This document shows positions 17,615 to 25,595 of a DNA stretch of 64,000 nucleotides, one piece after another (positions within the stretch are counted from its first letter, which is position 1; every line of letters starts with the position of its first letter). The notes beneath the pieces are model-generated. The model was not told where the DNA came from and searched no databases. It saw nothing but the letters and a program-made list of their open reading frames with translations. Position numbers and translations under genes: made by a program. Source of the DNA: an uncultured Poribacteria bacterium (GTDB taxonomy: Bacteria; Poribacteria; WGA-4E; WGA-3G); the NCBI GenBank assembly GCA_951828385.1, contig OX639973.1:6550845-6614844 (forward strand), in the 5' to 3' direction.

Positions 17615-20122
17615 CTATCTATGGAGATTACAAACCCCTTTCGGTTCTTGGCCTTCAATAAAAGGTTCTGTGCTAATATTTTCCTCGGGACAGGCACCTG
17701 CGCGTTTGATAAGCCCACTTTTTTTATCAATATCTCGAAAAACGATGCCATCAGGGACAGGAAAATCTTTCTCAGGCCCTCGAGCAGCATCAATCATAAA
17801 TCTGGCCCAGATAGGCAGGGCTGCCCACGCGCCTTGTTGATTGTAGTTCTTGCGCCTCGGATCTTTTCTGTCAAATCCGACCCAAACACCGACAATCAGA
17901 TCCGTAGTATAGCCGACGAACCAAGCATCTACATCTTCATTAGTTGTGCCTGTCTTACCTGCAGCGGGTCGGGTAAGTCCCATCCTTATTGCGCGCCTGC
18001 CGGTTCCATGTTTAATCACATTTTCCAAACACGAGGTGATTTGATAGGCCACCTTTTCATCTAAGACAGGAGTGCGTTCCACCTGATAATTGGCAGGCGG
18101 ATAAATAACTTCCCCCGTTGTATCCAGAATATATTGTATATGCCTCGGCTGCGTCCGATACCCGCCGTTGGCAAAGATGCCATACGCGGAGGTTAACTCA
18201 AGCACTGTCATGCCAGATGCTCCTAAGGAGAGAGATGGGAATGGCTTCATTGGACTTTTAATCCCCATCCTTTTTGCCAAATCTATGACGCGATTGAGTC
18301 CCTCCCATATACCGTTCTCAGCTATAGGTGTCTCCAGCACGGCCTTCGCCGTTGGGACGTTAATGGAACTCGTGAGAATGTCGCGCATGATGACCTGTCC
18401 GCTAAATCTTCCTTTCGTATAATTGTCTGGAGCCCACCATTGCCCAGGAAAAGGTTCCATCCCCCACTCTTTATCAATAATTACCGTTCCGGGTGTTACA
18501 ATTGCAGGCTCTTCTAACAAGGCAGCAAACACAATCGGTTTAAAGGCAGAACCCGGTTGTCGTATTGCGGGGCGTTTCGCGGACCCAACAGCACGATTAT
18601 AGAAATTAAACTGACCATCGGTTATATAAGAATCCCTACCACCTACCATCGCTTTAATGTGTCCTGTTTTGGGCTCAAACGCGATGAGTGCTGCTTGCAA
18701 ATAACCATCAATCGGGTCAATCCTATTCGGATTCCGTTTGTTCTCATCATAATTCGGGAGATGCCTGCCCCATTTTCCATCCATATAACGCAAATGCGCC
18801 GCGACCGCTTCCTCAGCAACAGATTGCATAGACATATCTATTGTTGTGATAACCTTCAACCCGCCACTGTACAATTTTCCCTTAAGTTCAGGAAGCTGTC
18901 TGAGTTCTTCGTGTACGTATTGTAGAAAATGCCAAGCGTCCTTCTGTGCCATTGTCACGCTACTTCCGGGCAGATTCTGCGGGAGCAGTGGCGCGTTTAT
19001 ACTTGCCAGCCATTCAGATTCACCAGCGATATAGTCTTGTTCTAACATTTGACTGAGTACTATATCACGCCGATTTTTGGCTTCTTGTGGATTATAAAAA
19101 GGCGAAAAAGCCGCGGGCCCTTTCGGAAGCGCAGCGAGCAAGGCACACTCATGATTCTCCAACTCGGATACCGCTTTATCAAAGTAACCGCGCGCTGCTT
19201 GTTGCACGCCGTGGAGCGTTTTGCCACCAAACCTCGACCGCCCTAAGTCCACATGATTCAGATAACGTTCTAAAATCTCATCCTTAGAAAAAACCTTCTC
19301 AATTCTCACCGCAAGCAGTATTTCTCTGGCTTTCCGTACATAATCTCTTTTCGACCGCTGTTCAAAAAGGTATATATTCCGTGCTAATTGTTGCGTCAAC
19401 GTACTTGTCCCCGCCAAACGCTGACCATATAATAACCTGTTTTTGAATGCGCCACCGAGACGTATGATATCAACCCCCCAATGCTCATAAAAGCGTCGGT
19501 CTTCAATCGCAATGAACGCACCTTGTAATCTCTGCGGCATTTGGAGCAACGGAATCAAGCGTCGCGTCGTTCCCTTATCCTTATCAGCTATGTCATCTAT
19601 TTTCTCCGGTTGAAGGTGAAAATTTTGGCGCGCAACATTGTCCTCGTTCAGAATAGATACAATCTTTCCAGCTCTCACAGAAATTTGAACGTGGCCCGCC
19701 TCTACATCAAGATTCGGATACGTAACATCCCATAGATCCTGATCCCGTAGATGGATGCGAACAGTACCGTTTTCCTTTTTAGCGTCCAATGCCTGAGCGT
19801 ACTCCCCAGGCTGGCTCAATCTCGGAATGATTTCCGATACTTTCTTATATTCCAATCGCTCCAATTTATCAAGCAAGAACGCTATTTTGTCCGCCGTCTG
19901 CACTTCACAAACCGAAGAGTAGACCTCCAGATGTTGCTGCCATGTTTCAATAGCAGTATATTCAAGATCATCAAATTTGATGTCCCGCACATCCTCCCAA
20001 CATCCAATGAGCATGCCACCCGCAAATCCGATCCCCCCAAAAGCGACTATAAATACCAGGATACATACAACCCAAAATAGGGTTAGCAAAACTTGAGAAA
20101 AGTGGTATAAGAGTCGGAACAT
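17615..20122 (-). CDS. Class A penicillin-binding protein, PBP1b-like
   Basis: An 835-residue bifunctional murein synthase. An N-terminal membrane anchor (residues 8-35) is followed by a UB2H-like domain (~residues 65-130, FLLDKLERLEYKKVSEI), which favours a PBP1b type. The GT51 glycosyltransferase has IAIEDRRFYEHWGVD and TLTQQLARN. The transpeptidase has QPGSAFKP (catalytic Ser), SSINVPTAK (SxN) and GKTGTTNEDVDAWFVGYT (KTG). It polymerises lipid II and cross-links peptides in the periplasm, which supports a cell wall with peptidoglycan. GGGAGG lies about 10 bases before the ATG. It is upstream of uvrB with a 153-base gap. Confidence 0.95.
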   Translation of the reverse strand: MFRLLYHFSQVLLTLFWVVCILVFIVAFGGIGFAGGMLIGCWEDVRDIKFDDLEYTAIETWQQHLEVYSSVCEVQTADKIAFLLDKLERLEYKKVSEIIPRLSQPGEYAQALDAKKENGTVRIHLRDQDLWDVTYPNLDVEAGHVQISVRAGKIVSILNEDNVARQNFHLQPEKIDDIADKDKGTTRRLIPLLQMPQRLQGAFIAIEDRRFYEHWGVDIIRLGGAFKNRLLYGQRLAGTSTLTQQLARNIYLFEQRSKRDYVRKAREILLAVRIEKVFSKDEILERYLNHVDLGRSRFGGKTLHGVQQAARGYFDKAVSELENHECALLAALPKGPAAFSPFYNPQEAKNRRDIVLSQMLEQDYIAGESEWLASINAPLLPQNLPGSSVTMAQKDAWHFLQYVHEELRQLPELKGKLYSGGLKVITTIDMSMQSVAEEAVAAHLRYMDGKWGRHLPNYDENKRNPNRIDPIDGYLQAALIAFEPKTGHIKAMVGGRDSYITDGQFNFYNRAVGSAKRPAIRQPGSAFKPIVFAALLEEPAIVTPGTVIIDKEWGMEPFPGQWWAPDNYTKGRFSGQVIMRDILTSSINVPTAKAVLETPIAENGIWEGLNRVIDLAKRMGIKSPMKPFPSLSLGASGMTVLELTSAYGIFANGGYRTQPRHIQYILDTTGEVIYPPANYQVERTPVLDEKVAYQITSCLENVIKHGTGRRAIRMGLTRPAAGKTGTTNEDVDAWFVGYTTDLIVGVWVGFDRKDPRRKNYNQQGAWAALPIWARFMIDAARGPEKDFPVPDGIVFRDIDKKSGLIKRAGACPEENISTEPFIEGQEPKGVCNLHR

Positions 20123-20162
20123 TTTGTTTTTGCCTCCCGCCTAACACGCAATCGGGTAGGAT

Positions 20163-20834
20163 TCACGGTGTTCTATCATCTACACCCGTTTTCCGCACCC
20201 GCTTAATTGTACAACCGATCGCCCTTGTCTTTTTCGAGGGCTTCGGAATATCTTTCCCGCCAATCACTAAATCCAAAGCGTCCTTGAGATAGTGTTTCGT
20301 CGGTTCTTTCCGACTATTATCAATCGCCCCGGCATAGCGGAGGACACGTTTCGCATCCAGAAGAAATACTTCCGGCGTTCTTCGCGCACCGAAATAATCG
20401 GCGATTTTGTTCTCTCGGTCTTTTAGCACCGGAAATTCAAAACCGTGTTTCTTACTATATGCTAAAATTTCCGCAACCTTTTCTTGTTTGTTTGAATTGA
20501 TGCCGATAAACTGCACGTTCTTTTCGTCATAAGCCTTAACTAAGTTAACAATCCGATCCGTGTAATCAGTCGCTACCGGGCACTGTGTGGCAAGGAATAG
20601 TACCACCGTAACCTGTTTTTCCTCACTCAATTTGTACAGCGTGAAATCCGTGCCTTCAGCATCTTTGAGTGTAAAATCCTTGACGACAGCGTCAAGCTTT
20701 ACTTTTTCCGGTGCCTCCTTCGCAAACGCTGCCCCTATAGTTCCGATAGACAAAACTATTGCCACGCACACCCAACGCAAAACGGTAAAATGATCTTTCC
20801 CAAAGAAATGTGTAAAGAGATTTAGACACCGCAT
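20163..20834 (-). CDS. Exported redoxin / thioredoxin-fold protein
   Basis: A 223-residue protein with an N-terminal export signal (~residues 18-38) and an AhpC/TSA-redoxin fold. The active-site region is FLATQCPVATDY, with one Cys where thioredoxins have CxxC, followed by the cis-Pro region ARRTPEVFLLD. A second Cys lies in the C-terminal IGCTIKR segment, as in a family common in planctomycetes and relatives. It probably acts as a periplasmic thiol oxidoreductase or peroxidase. It is 40 bases upstream of the PBP gene, so the two may share a transcript. Confidence 0.8.
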   Translation of the reverse strand: MRCLNLFTHFFGKDHFTVLRWVCVAIVLSIGTIGAAFAKEAPEKVKLDAVVKDFTLKDAEGTDFTLYKLSEEKQVTVVLFLATQCPVATDYTDRIVNLVKAYDEKNVQFIGINSNKQEKVAEILAYSKKHGFEFPVLKDRENKIADYFGARRTPEVFLLDAKRVLRYAGAIDNSRKEPTKHYLKDALDLVIGGKDIPKPSKKTRAIGCTIKRVRKTGVDDRTP

Positions 20835-20933
20835 TTTCTAATTTTTCCCTTAATATAAGACGTTAATAGCACCATTAGGTTTCAATTTTTTCGCACGCAA
20901 GGGGCCGCCCGAAAATAAAATTTCATTTTTTAC

Positions 20934-20962
20934 TTGCATTCTTAAACTGCATATAATATAAT
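20934..20962 (+). promoter_or_regulatory. Sigma-70 promoter of lexA
   Basis: TTGCAT (20934-20939), 17 bases, then TATAAT (20957-20962), 38 bases before the ATG. AGGAG at 20989-20993 is the ribosome site. The AT-rich stretch over and after the -10 could hold a LexA operator, but I do not recognise a known SOS box. Confidence 0.75.
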
Positions 20963-21000
20963 ATATACATATAAACTAATCCTTACATAGGAGATTATCC

Positions 21001-21666
21001 ATGGCAAAGTTCTTGACTGCAAGACAACGCGAGATCTTTACCTATATTCAACAGCGCATCAAAGAGGGGTATCCACCAACAATCCGTGAAATCGGTAGTA
21101 AATTCGGCTTCTCCGAAAAGGCGGCACACGACCATCTCAACGCGCTTGAGAAGAAAAAGTATATTGGACGGGAAGAAGGCAAACCCCGTGCAATTTCCAT
21201 CTTGAAGGAAGCGGACCCCAAACTCGAAACCAGCAAATGGCTGGAAGGACAAAACGCAAACCCAGCCTTAGCGGAAGTCCAACGCGACATTATAGAAATC
21301 CCGATTTTCGGACACGTGGCTGCAGGTGAACCCTTACTTGCATCCCAGAATATTGAAGGCACACTTCCTATTCCGGCGCGCATGGTCAACAATTATGAGT
21401 GTTTTGCCCTGCGTATCATCGGGTCCAGCATGGTCGGTGCTGGTATCCTTGAAGGCGACTTTGTCATCGTTAGGAGACAAGCAAACGCTGATCCCGGCGA
21501 TATTATCGTCGCACTCGTTGAAGACGAAGCAACTGTGAAACGCTTCTACATTGATGGAGAACGGGTCCGGTTACAACCTGAAAACCCTGCAATTGAACCG
21601 ACCGTCTTTAATGTTAATGACGTGATGATACTCGGTAAAGTCATTGGACTCCACCGACAAATGTAG
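21001..21666 (+). CDS. lexA: LexA repressor
   Basis: A 221-residue SOS repressor. The N-terminal winged helix (residues 1-70) has TIREIGSKFGFSEKAAHDHLNALEKK as DNA-reading helices. The self-cleavage site is the Ala-Gly in HVAAGEPLL, the catalytic Ser lies in IGSSMVGAGI and the Lys in EATVKRFYID. RecA-stimulated cleavage would derepress repair genes. The gene has a near-consensus promoter and a good ribosome site and is transcribed alone, convergent with the HAD gene. Confidence 0.95.
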   Translation: MAKFLTARQREIFTYIQQRIKEGYPPTIREIGSKFGFSEKAAHDHLNALEKKKYIGREEGKPRAISILKEADPKLETSKWLEGQNANPALAEVQRDIIEIPIFGHVAAGEPLLASQNIEGTLPIPARMVNNYECFALRIIGSSMVGAGILEGDFVIVRRQANADPGDIIVALVEDEATVKRFYIDGERVRLQPENPAIEPTVFNVNDVMILGKVIGLHRQM

Positions 21667-21695
21667 CAAAGACCTTATTCCCTTACCTCAATGTG

Positions 21696-21722
21696 ATGGG
21701 CAGAACGAAAGTCTCTGCCCAT
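21696..21722. terminator. Bidirectional hairpin between lexA and the HAD gene
   Basis: ATGGGCAGA (21696-21704) pairs with TCTGCCCAT (21714-21722); the loop can close further as AC-GAAA-GT. It lies between two convergent genes and has no long T-run, so termination is probable but not certain. Confidence 0.55.
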
Positions 21723-21735
21723 TACCCCTCAAAAA

Positions 21736-22485
21736 CTAATCCGAATCCAAAAAATCAGTCAGTTCGTGTAAGTGAGAAAGCTGGACATCCACCATAGATG
21801 GATCTTCGCAGGTCTTCACTTGATTTCCAACGAACCATGCTGTCCACAGCCCCGCATTTTTGCCACCGACCATATCTGCCGCGTAACTATCGCCAACGTA
21901 GATGGCATGTGCCGGGGCAACCCCTAATTCCGACAAAGCCGCTTCAAAAATACGAGCGTCCGGCTTGGCTATCCCCAAAACCGTAGAATCTATGATCGCC
22001 TCAAGCAATGGGGTCAGTCCGTATTCATCACACCACCCGCGAGTATTCCCAAAGTTATTGCTAATCACAGCAAGTTTATAGGTACCATGAAGCATTTCAA
22101 GCCATCGCCGATTGTTTTCAAGATGCTCAGCAGCACCCGCGCAAAACCAATCCACATATTCATCTTTCATCTGCTCACTTAAACCTAACCGCTTGTAAAT
22201 TCCGACCGCAATCGCATCAGCCGTCTCTCGCAACGAACAACGCGCCGCATGTTCAGAAGCAACTGCCCCGACGGGTAGCATTGAACCATCTTGGTAAGAC
22301 CACTCATGTGAGGGGTCCCCGAGGAAGAATTCTGTTATTGTCGTCTTATCTGCCACGTCAAACGCTTCACGCGTAATTTCTGGGTGCTGCGCGTGGATAA
22401 ACTGATATGTCCGTTCCAACCAATGGATACCGTTTCCATCTAAAGTCCCGCCGAAATCAAATATTAATGCACGGATGTCCTTCAT
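21736..22485 (-). CDS. HAD-superfamily hydrolase (subfamily IA)
   Basis: A 249-residue phosphatase-like enzyme. Motif I is FDFGGTLDGNG (nucleophile Asp near residue 10), motif II AVISNNFGN, motif III the Lys of IAKPDARIFEAAL, and motif IV YVGDSYAADMVGGKNAG. The cap is helical. AGGAAG lies 5 bases before the ATG. It sits 33 bases downstream of the GT9 gene on the same strand and probably shares its transcript. A phosphate-removal step in sugar or envelope metabolism would fit, but this is not shown. Confidence 0.85.
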   Translation of the reverse strand: MKDIRALIFDFGGTLDGNGIHWLERTYQFIHAQHPEITREAFDVADKTTITEFFLGDPSHEWSYQDGSMLPVGAVASEHAARCSLRETADAIAVGIYKRLGLSEQMKDEYVDWFCAGAAEHLENNRRWLEMLHGTYKLAVISNNFGNTRGWCDEYGLTPLLEAIIDSTVLGIAKPDARIFEAALSELGVAPAHAIYVGDSYAADMVGGKNAGLWTAWFVGNQVKTCEDPSMVDVQLSHLHELTDFLDSD

Positions 22486-22518
22486 TCACTCTTCCTTTTT
22501 TGTTTCTGATTCTGAGGT

Positions 22519-23547
22519 TCAGGCAACTGATGCCTCTTGATGTAATTTTATCTCTAAAGCTTTTACGACTTCAGCGGGATCAATTTCCGTCATGCATAGG
22601 TGCGGCGCATCCTGCCGATAGCACGTCCGTCTGTAGCAGGGACGACATACCACAGGTTTTTCAACAACGGTATGCCCCACACCATAAGGTTTATGGCGTA
22701 CCGGATCCGTTGGACCGAAAAGTGCTATCGTCGGTGTACCAACCGCTGCGGCGATGTGCATAGGACCGCTATCACAGGTCAAGCAAATTTCACATCTCTC
22801 TAAGAGTGCACCGAGCTGTAAAATTGAGGTCTTGCCGACGAGATTAATTGCCGGTAGCGAAGTCGGCAATGCTGCTGCAAGCTCCATTTCTGCTGATGAA
22901 CCCGTTAGCACAACGCTTGTATCCGCTGTCCGACGCGCAATTTGATCGATGACCTCGACGAAATTTGCTATATCCCACCGTTTTGTGCGCCAGGTTGTGC
23001 CGAAATTAAGAGCAATAAGCCTGCCGGTCGAAGAAACACCTTCAGCATGCAAGAGGTCTTGAACCATTTCTCGGTCAGCATCCGTATGCCAAAACTCCAG
23101 AAAATCTGGAGATGCGTCAATATTGAGCAGCCGCAGTACCCGTAAATACCGATGCACCTCATGGACACTTGTATCATCCTCGCAAGATGCCGTTAGCAAC
23201 ATACCACGCCCGCTAACGCTTGTCCCGACACGTATCGGCACCCGTGCAAGGAAGGGTAGAAATGCGTTTCGGAATGAGGCGGGATGCAACACAACAGCAA
23301 CATCAAACGCAGCCCCGTGTATCCGACGGACCAATCCCGTTAGGGATCGGTAGCGTCCACGGTTTTTGGTATCAACGATGCAAGTATCAACATAAGGGTG
23401 CGTTTCCATCAAATCCGCCACAAGCGGGCGCAACAGGAGTGCCAGATTAGATTCGGGATAGGCATGTTTCAAAGCACGCAAGGCAGGCGTCAGTAGCACC
23501 ATATCGCCGATCCAACCGCCTGTTTGACACACCAAAATATTTTGCAT
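22519..23547 (-). CDS. Glycosyltransferase family 9 (heptosyltransferase-like)
   Basis: A 342-residue GT-B enzyme. The N-terminal acceptor domain begins with ILVCQTGGWIGDMVLLTPALRAL. The C-terminal nucleotide-sugar site is LTCDSGPMHIAAAVGTP followed by ALFGPTDPVRHKPYG, diagnostic for ADP-heptose:LPS heptosyltransferases. A Cys cluster near the C-terminus (CRPCYRRTCYRQ) is typical of WaaF-like members. It likely adds a heptose-type sugar to an envelope glycolipid, so an outer membrane is implied. It is followed by the HAD gene. Confidence 0.88.
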   Translation of the reverse strand: MQNILVCQTGGWIGDMVLLTPALRALKHAYPESNLALLLRPLVADLMETHPYVDTCIVDTKNRGRYRSLTGLVRRIHGAAFDVAVVLHPASFRNAFLPFLARVPIRVGTSVSGRGMLLTASCEDDTSVHEVHRYLRVLRLLNIDASPDFLEFWHTDADREMVQDLLHAEGVSSTGRLIALNFGTTWRTKRWDIANFVEVIDQIARRTADTSVVLTGSSAEMELAAALPTSLPAINLVGKTSILQLGALLERCEICLTCDSGPMHIAAAVGTPTIALFGPTDPVRHKPYGVGHTVVEKPVVCRPCYRRTCYRQDAPHLCMTEIDPAEVVKALEIKLHQEASVA

Positions 23548-23582
23548 CGTCGCACCAGTGAAAAGACGACAAGATATCTACC

Positions 23583-24458
23583 TTAGAGAAAGAACGGGTT
23601 TGACCAGGCCTTCTTACCAGTTTCGTCTGTTATTTCAACGCGAACGTATTTAGCACCGTTCGGAACGCTATAGGTCGCCTCCGTCAAGAGCTCACCGTCC
23701 GATGGAAGAATTCGCCGACCGCGACTGCACTCCGCTTTAAAAACAATCGATTGCGCCGGCGAACACTTAACCGTTACTTCTCCATCCTCTAACGCCAAAT
23801 CGATAATTTCTGGACCCAATGTCGAATAAAACGCGCCTGTTCGGAACGCTTTCATGATGCTCTCAATTGTCAACTCTTCCGCCTTCACCATAATCCATCC
23901 GTGAAAACAGTCGTGTTCGGTTCCGTGTGCATCATCCGAAGCGATACCCAGCACCGGTCCGCCTCTATCCAGCAAGTCATCCCACGCTTGTTCCGAGAAA
24001 CCTTTGCCGATACCCATACAAGTGTCGTTGTAGACCTCAATGGCGAAGTACCCGCGTAACGGCAAATAATCGGTAATGGTGTGCCCGGACCAATAGGGAT
24101 GACACAAAACGGCTTCACCTCCCTGCGCTTTAATCTCATCAAGCACAGCGTTCGGATGCATCTTCGCGCAATTGATTGTCTCATGAATATTAATCGCTAC
24201 AAAGTGATACGTCGCACCGCCATAAGGGTTTGACGGATGAACCTCGCTCCCTGATATTGCCAAAAAATCGGATGTACTGTGAGCACTCACATCGTTAACC
24301 TTACGGTGATCTGTTAGCACGAGGAAATCGTAATCTGCTTCACGGTACGCTGCGAACCGATCTGACATGGAAAGCTGCCCATCAGATTCCGTACTATGAC
24401 TATGTGTATTCCCTCGGTACCACTGTCCCGGTTGCTGAAAAGGATTTGCGTTGAACAT
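23583..24458 (-). CDS. PHP-domain phosphoesterase (CehA/McbA type), copy 1
   Basis: A 291-residue soluble metal-dependent hydrolase. PHP motifs: RGNTHSHSTESDG (motif I), VLTDHRKVND (motif II), a Glu in SGSEVHPSNPYG, CHPYWSG (His) and IASDDAHGTEHD (motif IV). The last ~85 residues are a beta-rich accessory domain. It is nearly identical to the next gene upstream, with scattered substitutions such as ADYDF/AGYDF and TCMGIGK/GCMEIGK. AAGGAGC precedes the ATG. The substrate is unknown; relatives cleave phosphoesters or carbamates. Confidence 0.85.
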   Translation of the reverse strand: MFNANPFQQPGQWYRGNTHSHSTESDGQLSMSDRFAAYREADYDFLVLTDHRKVNDVSAHSTSDFLAISGSEVHPSNPYGGATYHFVAINIHETINCAKMHPNAVLDEIKAQGGEAVLCHPYWSGHTITDYLPLRGYFAIEVYNDTCMGIGKGFSEQAWDDLLDRGGPVLGIASDDAHGTEHDCFHGWIMVKAEELTIESIMKAFRTGAFYSTLGPEIIDLALEDGEVTVKCSPAQSIVFKAECSRGRRILPSDGELLTEATYSVPNGAKYVRVEITDETGKKAWSNPFFL

Positions 24459-24682
24459 TGGTTGCTCCTTGTTCCGTGATAATGTATTTCAAGTCTTTAG
24501 GGATGATGCCTTACGCCATTGGATGGGCTTCACACGCCCATATCTATTTTAGCATATCCAGAATCCGCTTGTCAATAATTCCTCAAACGACACTATCACC
24601 AATCCATCATCCGTTCGGCACACCAAGAGGGGCGCATCACAACGTCTTCTAAAAGACAACCAGGTACTTCAAGATGTTTACC

Positions 24683-25558
24683 CTAAAAAAAGAAAGGGTT
24701 CGACCAAGCCTTTTTGCCGCTTTCGTCTGTTATTTCAACCCGAACATATTTAGCACCGTTCGGAACGTTATAGGTCGCCTCCGTCAAACGTTCACTATCC
24801 GATGGAAGAATCCGCCGACCCCGACTGCACTCTGCCTTAAAAACAATCGATTGCGCTGGCGAACACTTAACCGTTATCTCATTATCTTCTAACGCCAAAT
24901 CCTCAATTTCCGGTCCCATTGTAGAATAGAACGCGCCCGTCCTGAGTGCTGCCATGATACTTTCAATCGTCAACTCCTGTGCCTTGACCATAATCCAGCC
25001 GTGGAAGCAATCGTGATCGGTGCCGTGTGAATCATCGGAAGCGATGCCAAGAACAGGGCCACCTCTATCCAGCAAATCGTCCCACGCTTGTTCAGAAAAC
25101 GCCTTGCCGATCTCCATACAGCCGTCATTGTAGACCTCAATTGCGAAGTAACCGCGCAATGGCAGATAATCTGTAATTGTGTGCCCAGACCAATAGGGAT
25201 GACATAAAACAGCTTCGCCGCCCTGCGCCTTAATCTCATCAAGCACTGCGTTCGGATGCATCCTTGCACAATTGATTGTCTCATGAATATTAATCGCTAC
25301 AAAGTGATGTATCGCACCACCGTATGGGTTTTCAGGATGCACTTCGCTTCCTGATATTGACAGAAAGTCTGACGTGCTATAAGCACTCACGTCATTAACC
25401 TGACGGTGATCCGTTAGCACGAGGAAATCGTAGCCTGCTTCACGGTAGGCTGCGAATCGATCCGACATGGACAGTTGACCGTCGGATTCTGTGCTATGAC
25501 TATGTGTATTGCCACGGTACCATTGCCCGGGTTGGCGGAAAGGATTTGCGTTGAACAT
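24683..25558 (-). CDS. PHP-domain phosphoesterase (CehA/McbA type), copy 2
   Basis: A 291-residue paralogue of the 23583-24458 gene with every metal-binding motif intact (NTHSHSTESDG, LTDHRQVND, SEVHPENPYG, CHPYWSG, ASDDSHGTDHD). The two proteins differ at only a few percent of positions, mostly conservatively, so both are under selection or the duplication is recent. It begins 38 bases downstream of the res stop codon and may be read from the res transcript or from its own upstream region, which is duplicated as well. Confidence 0.85.
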   Translation of the reverse strand: MFNANPFRQPGQWYRGNTHSHSTESDGQLSMSDRFAAYREAGYDFLVLTDHRQVNDVSAYSTSDFLSISGSEVHPENPYGGAIHHFVAINIHETINCARMHPNAVLDEIKAQGGEAVLCHPYWSGHTITDYLPLRGYFAIEVYNDGCMEIGKAFSEQAWDDLLDRGGPVLGIASDDSHGTDHDCFHGWIMVKAQELTIESIMAALRTGAFYSTMGPEIEDLALEDNEITVKCSPAQSIVFKAECSRGRRILPSDSERLTEATYNVPNGAKYVRVEITDESGKKAWSNPFFF

Positions 25559-25595
25559 TGATGACTCCTTATTCTGTTATAATCTATTTCAGTCT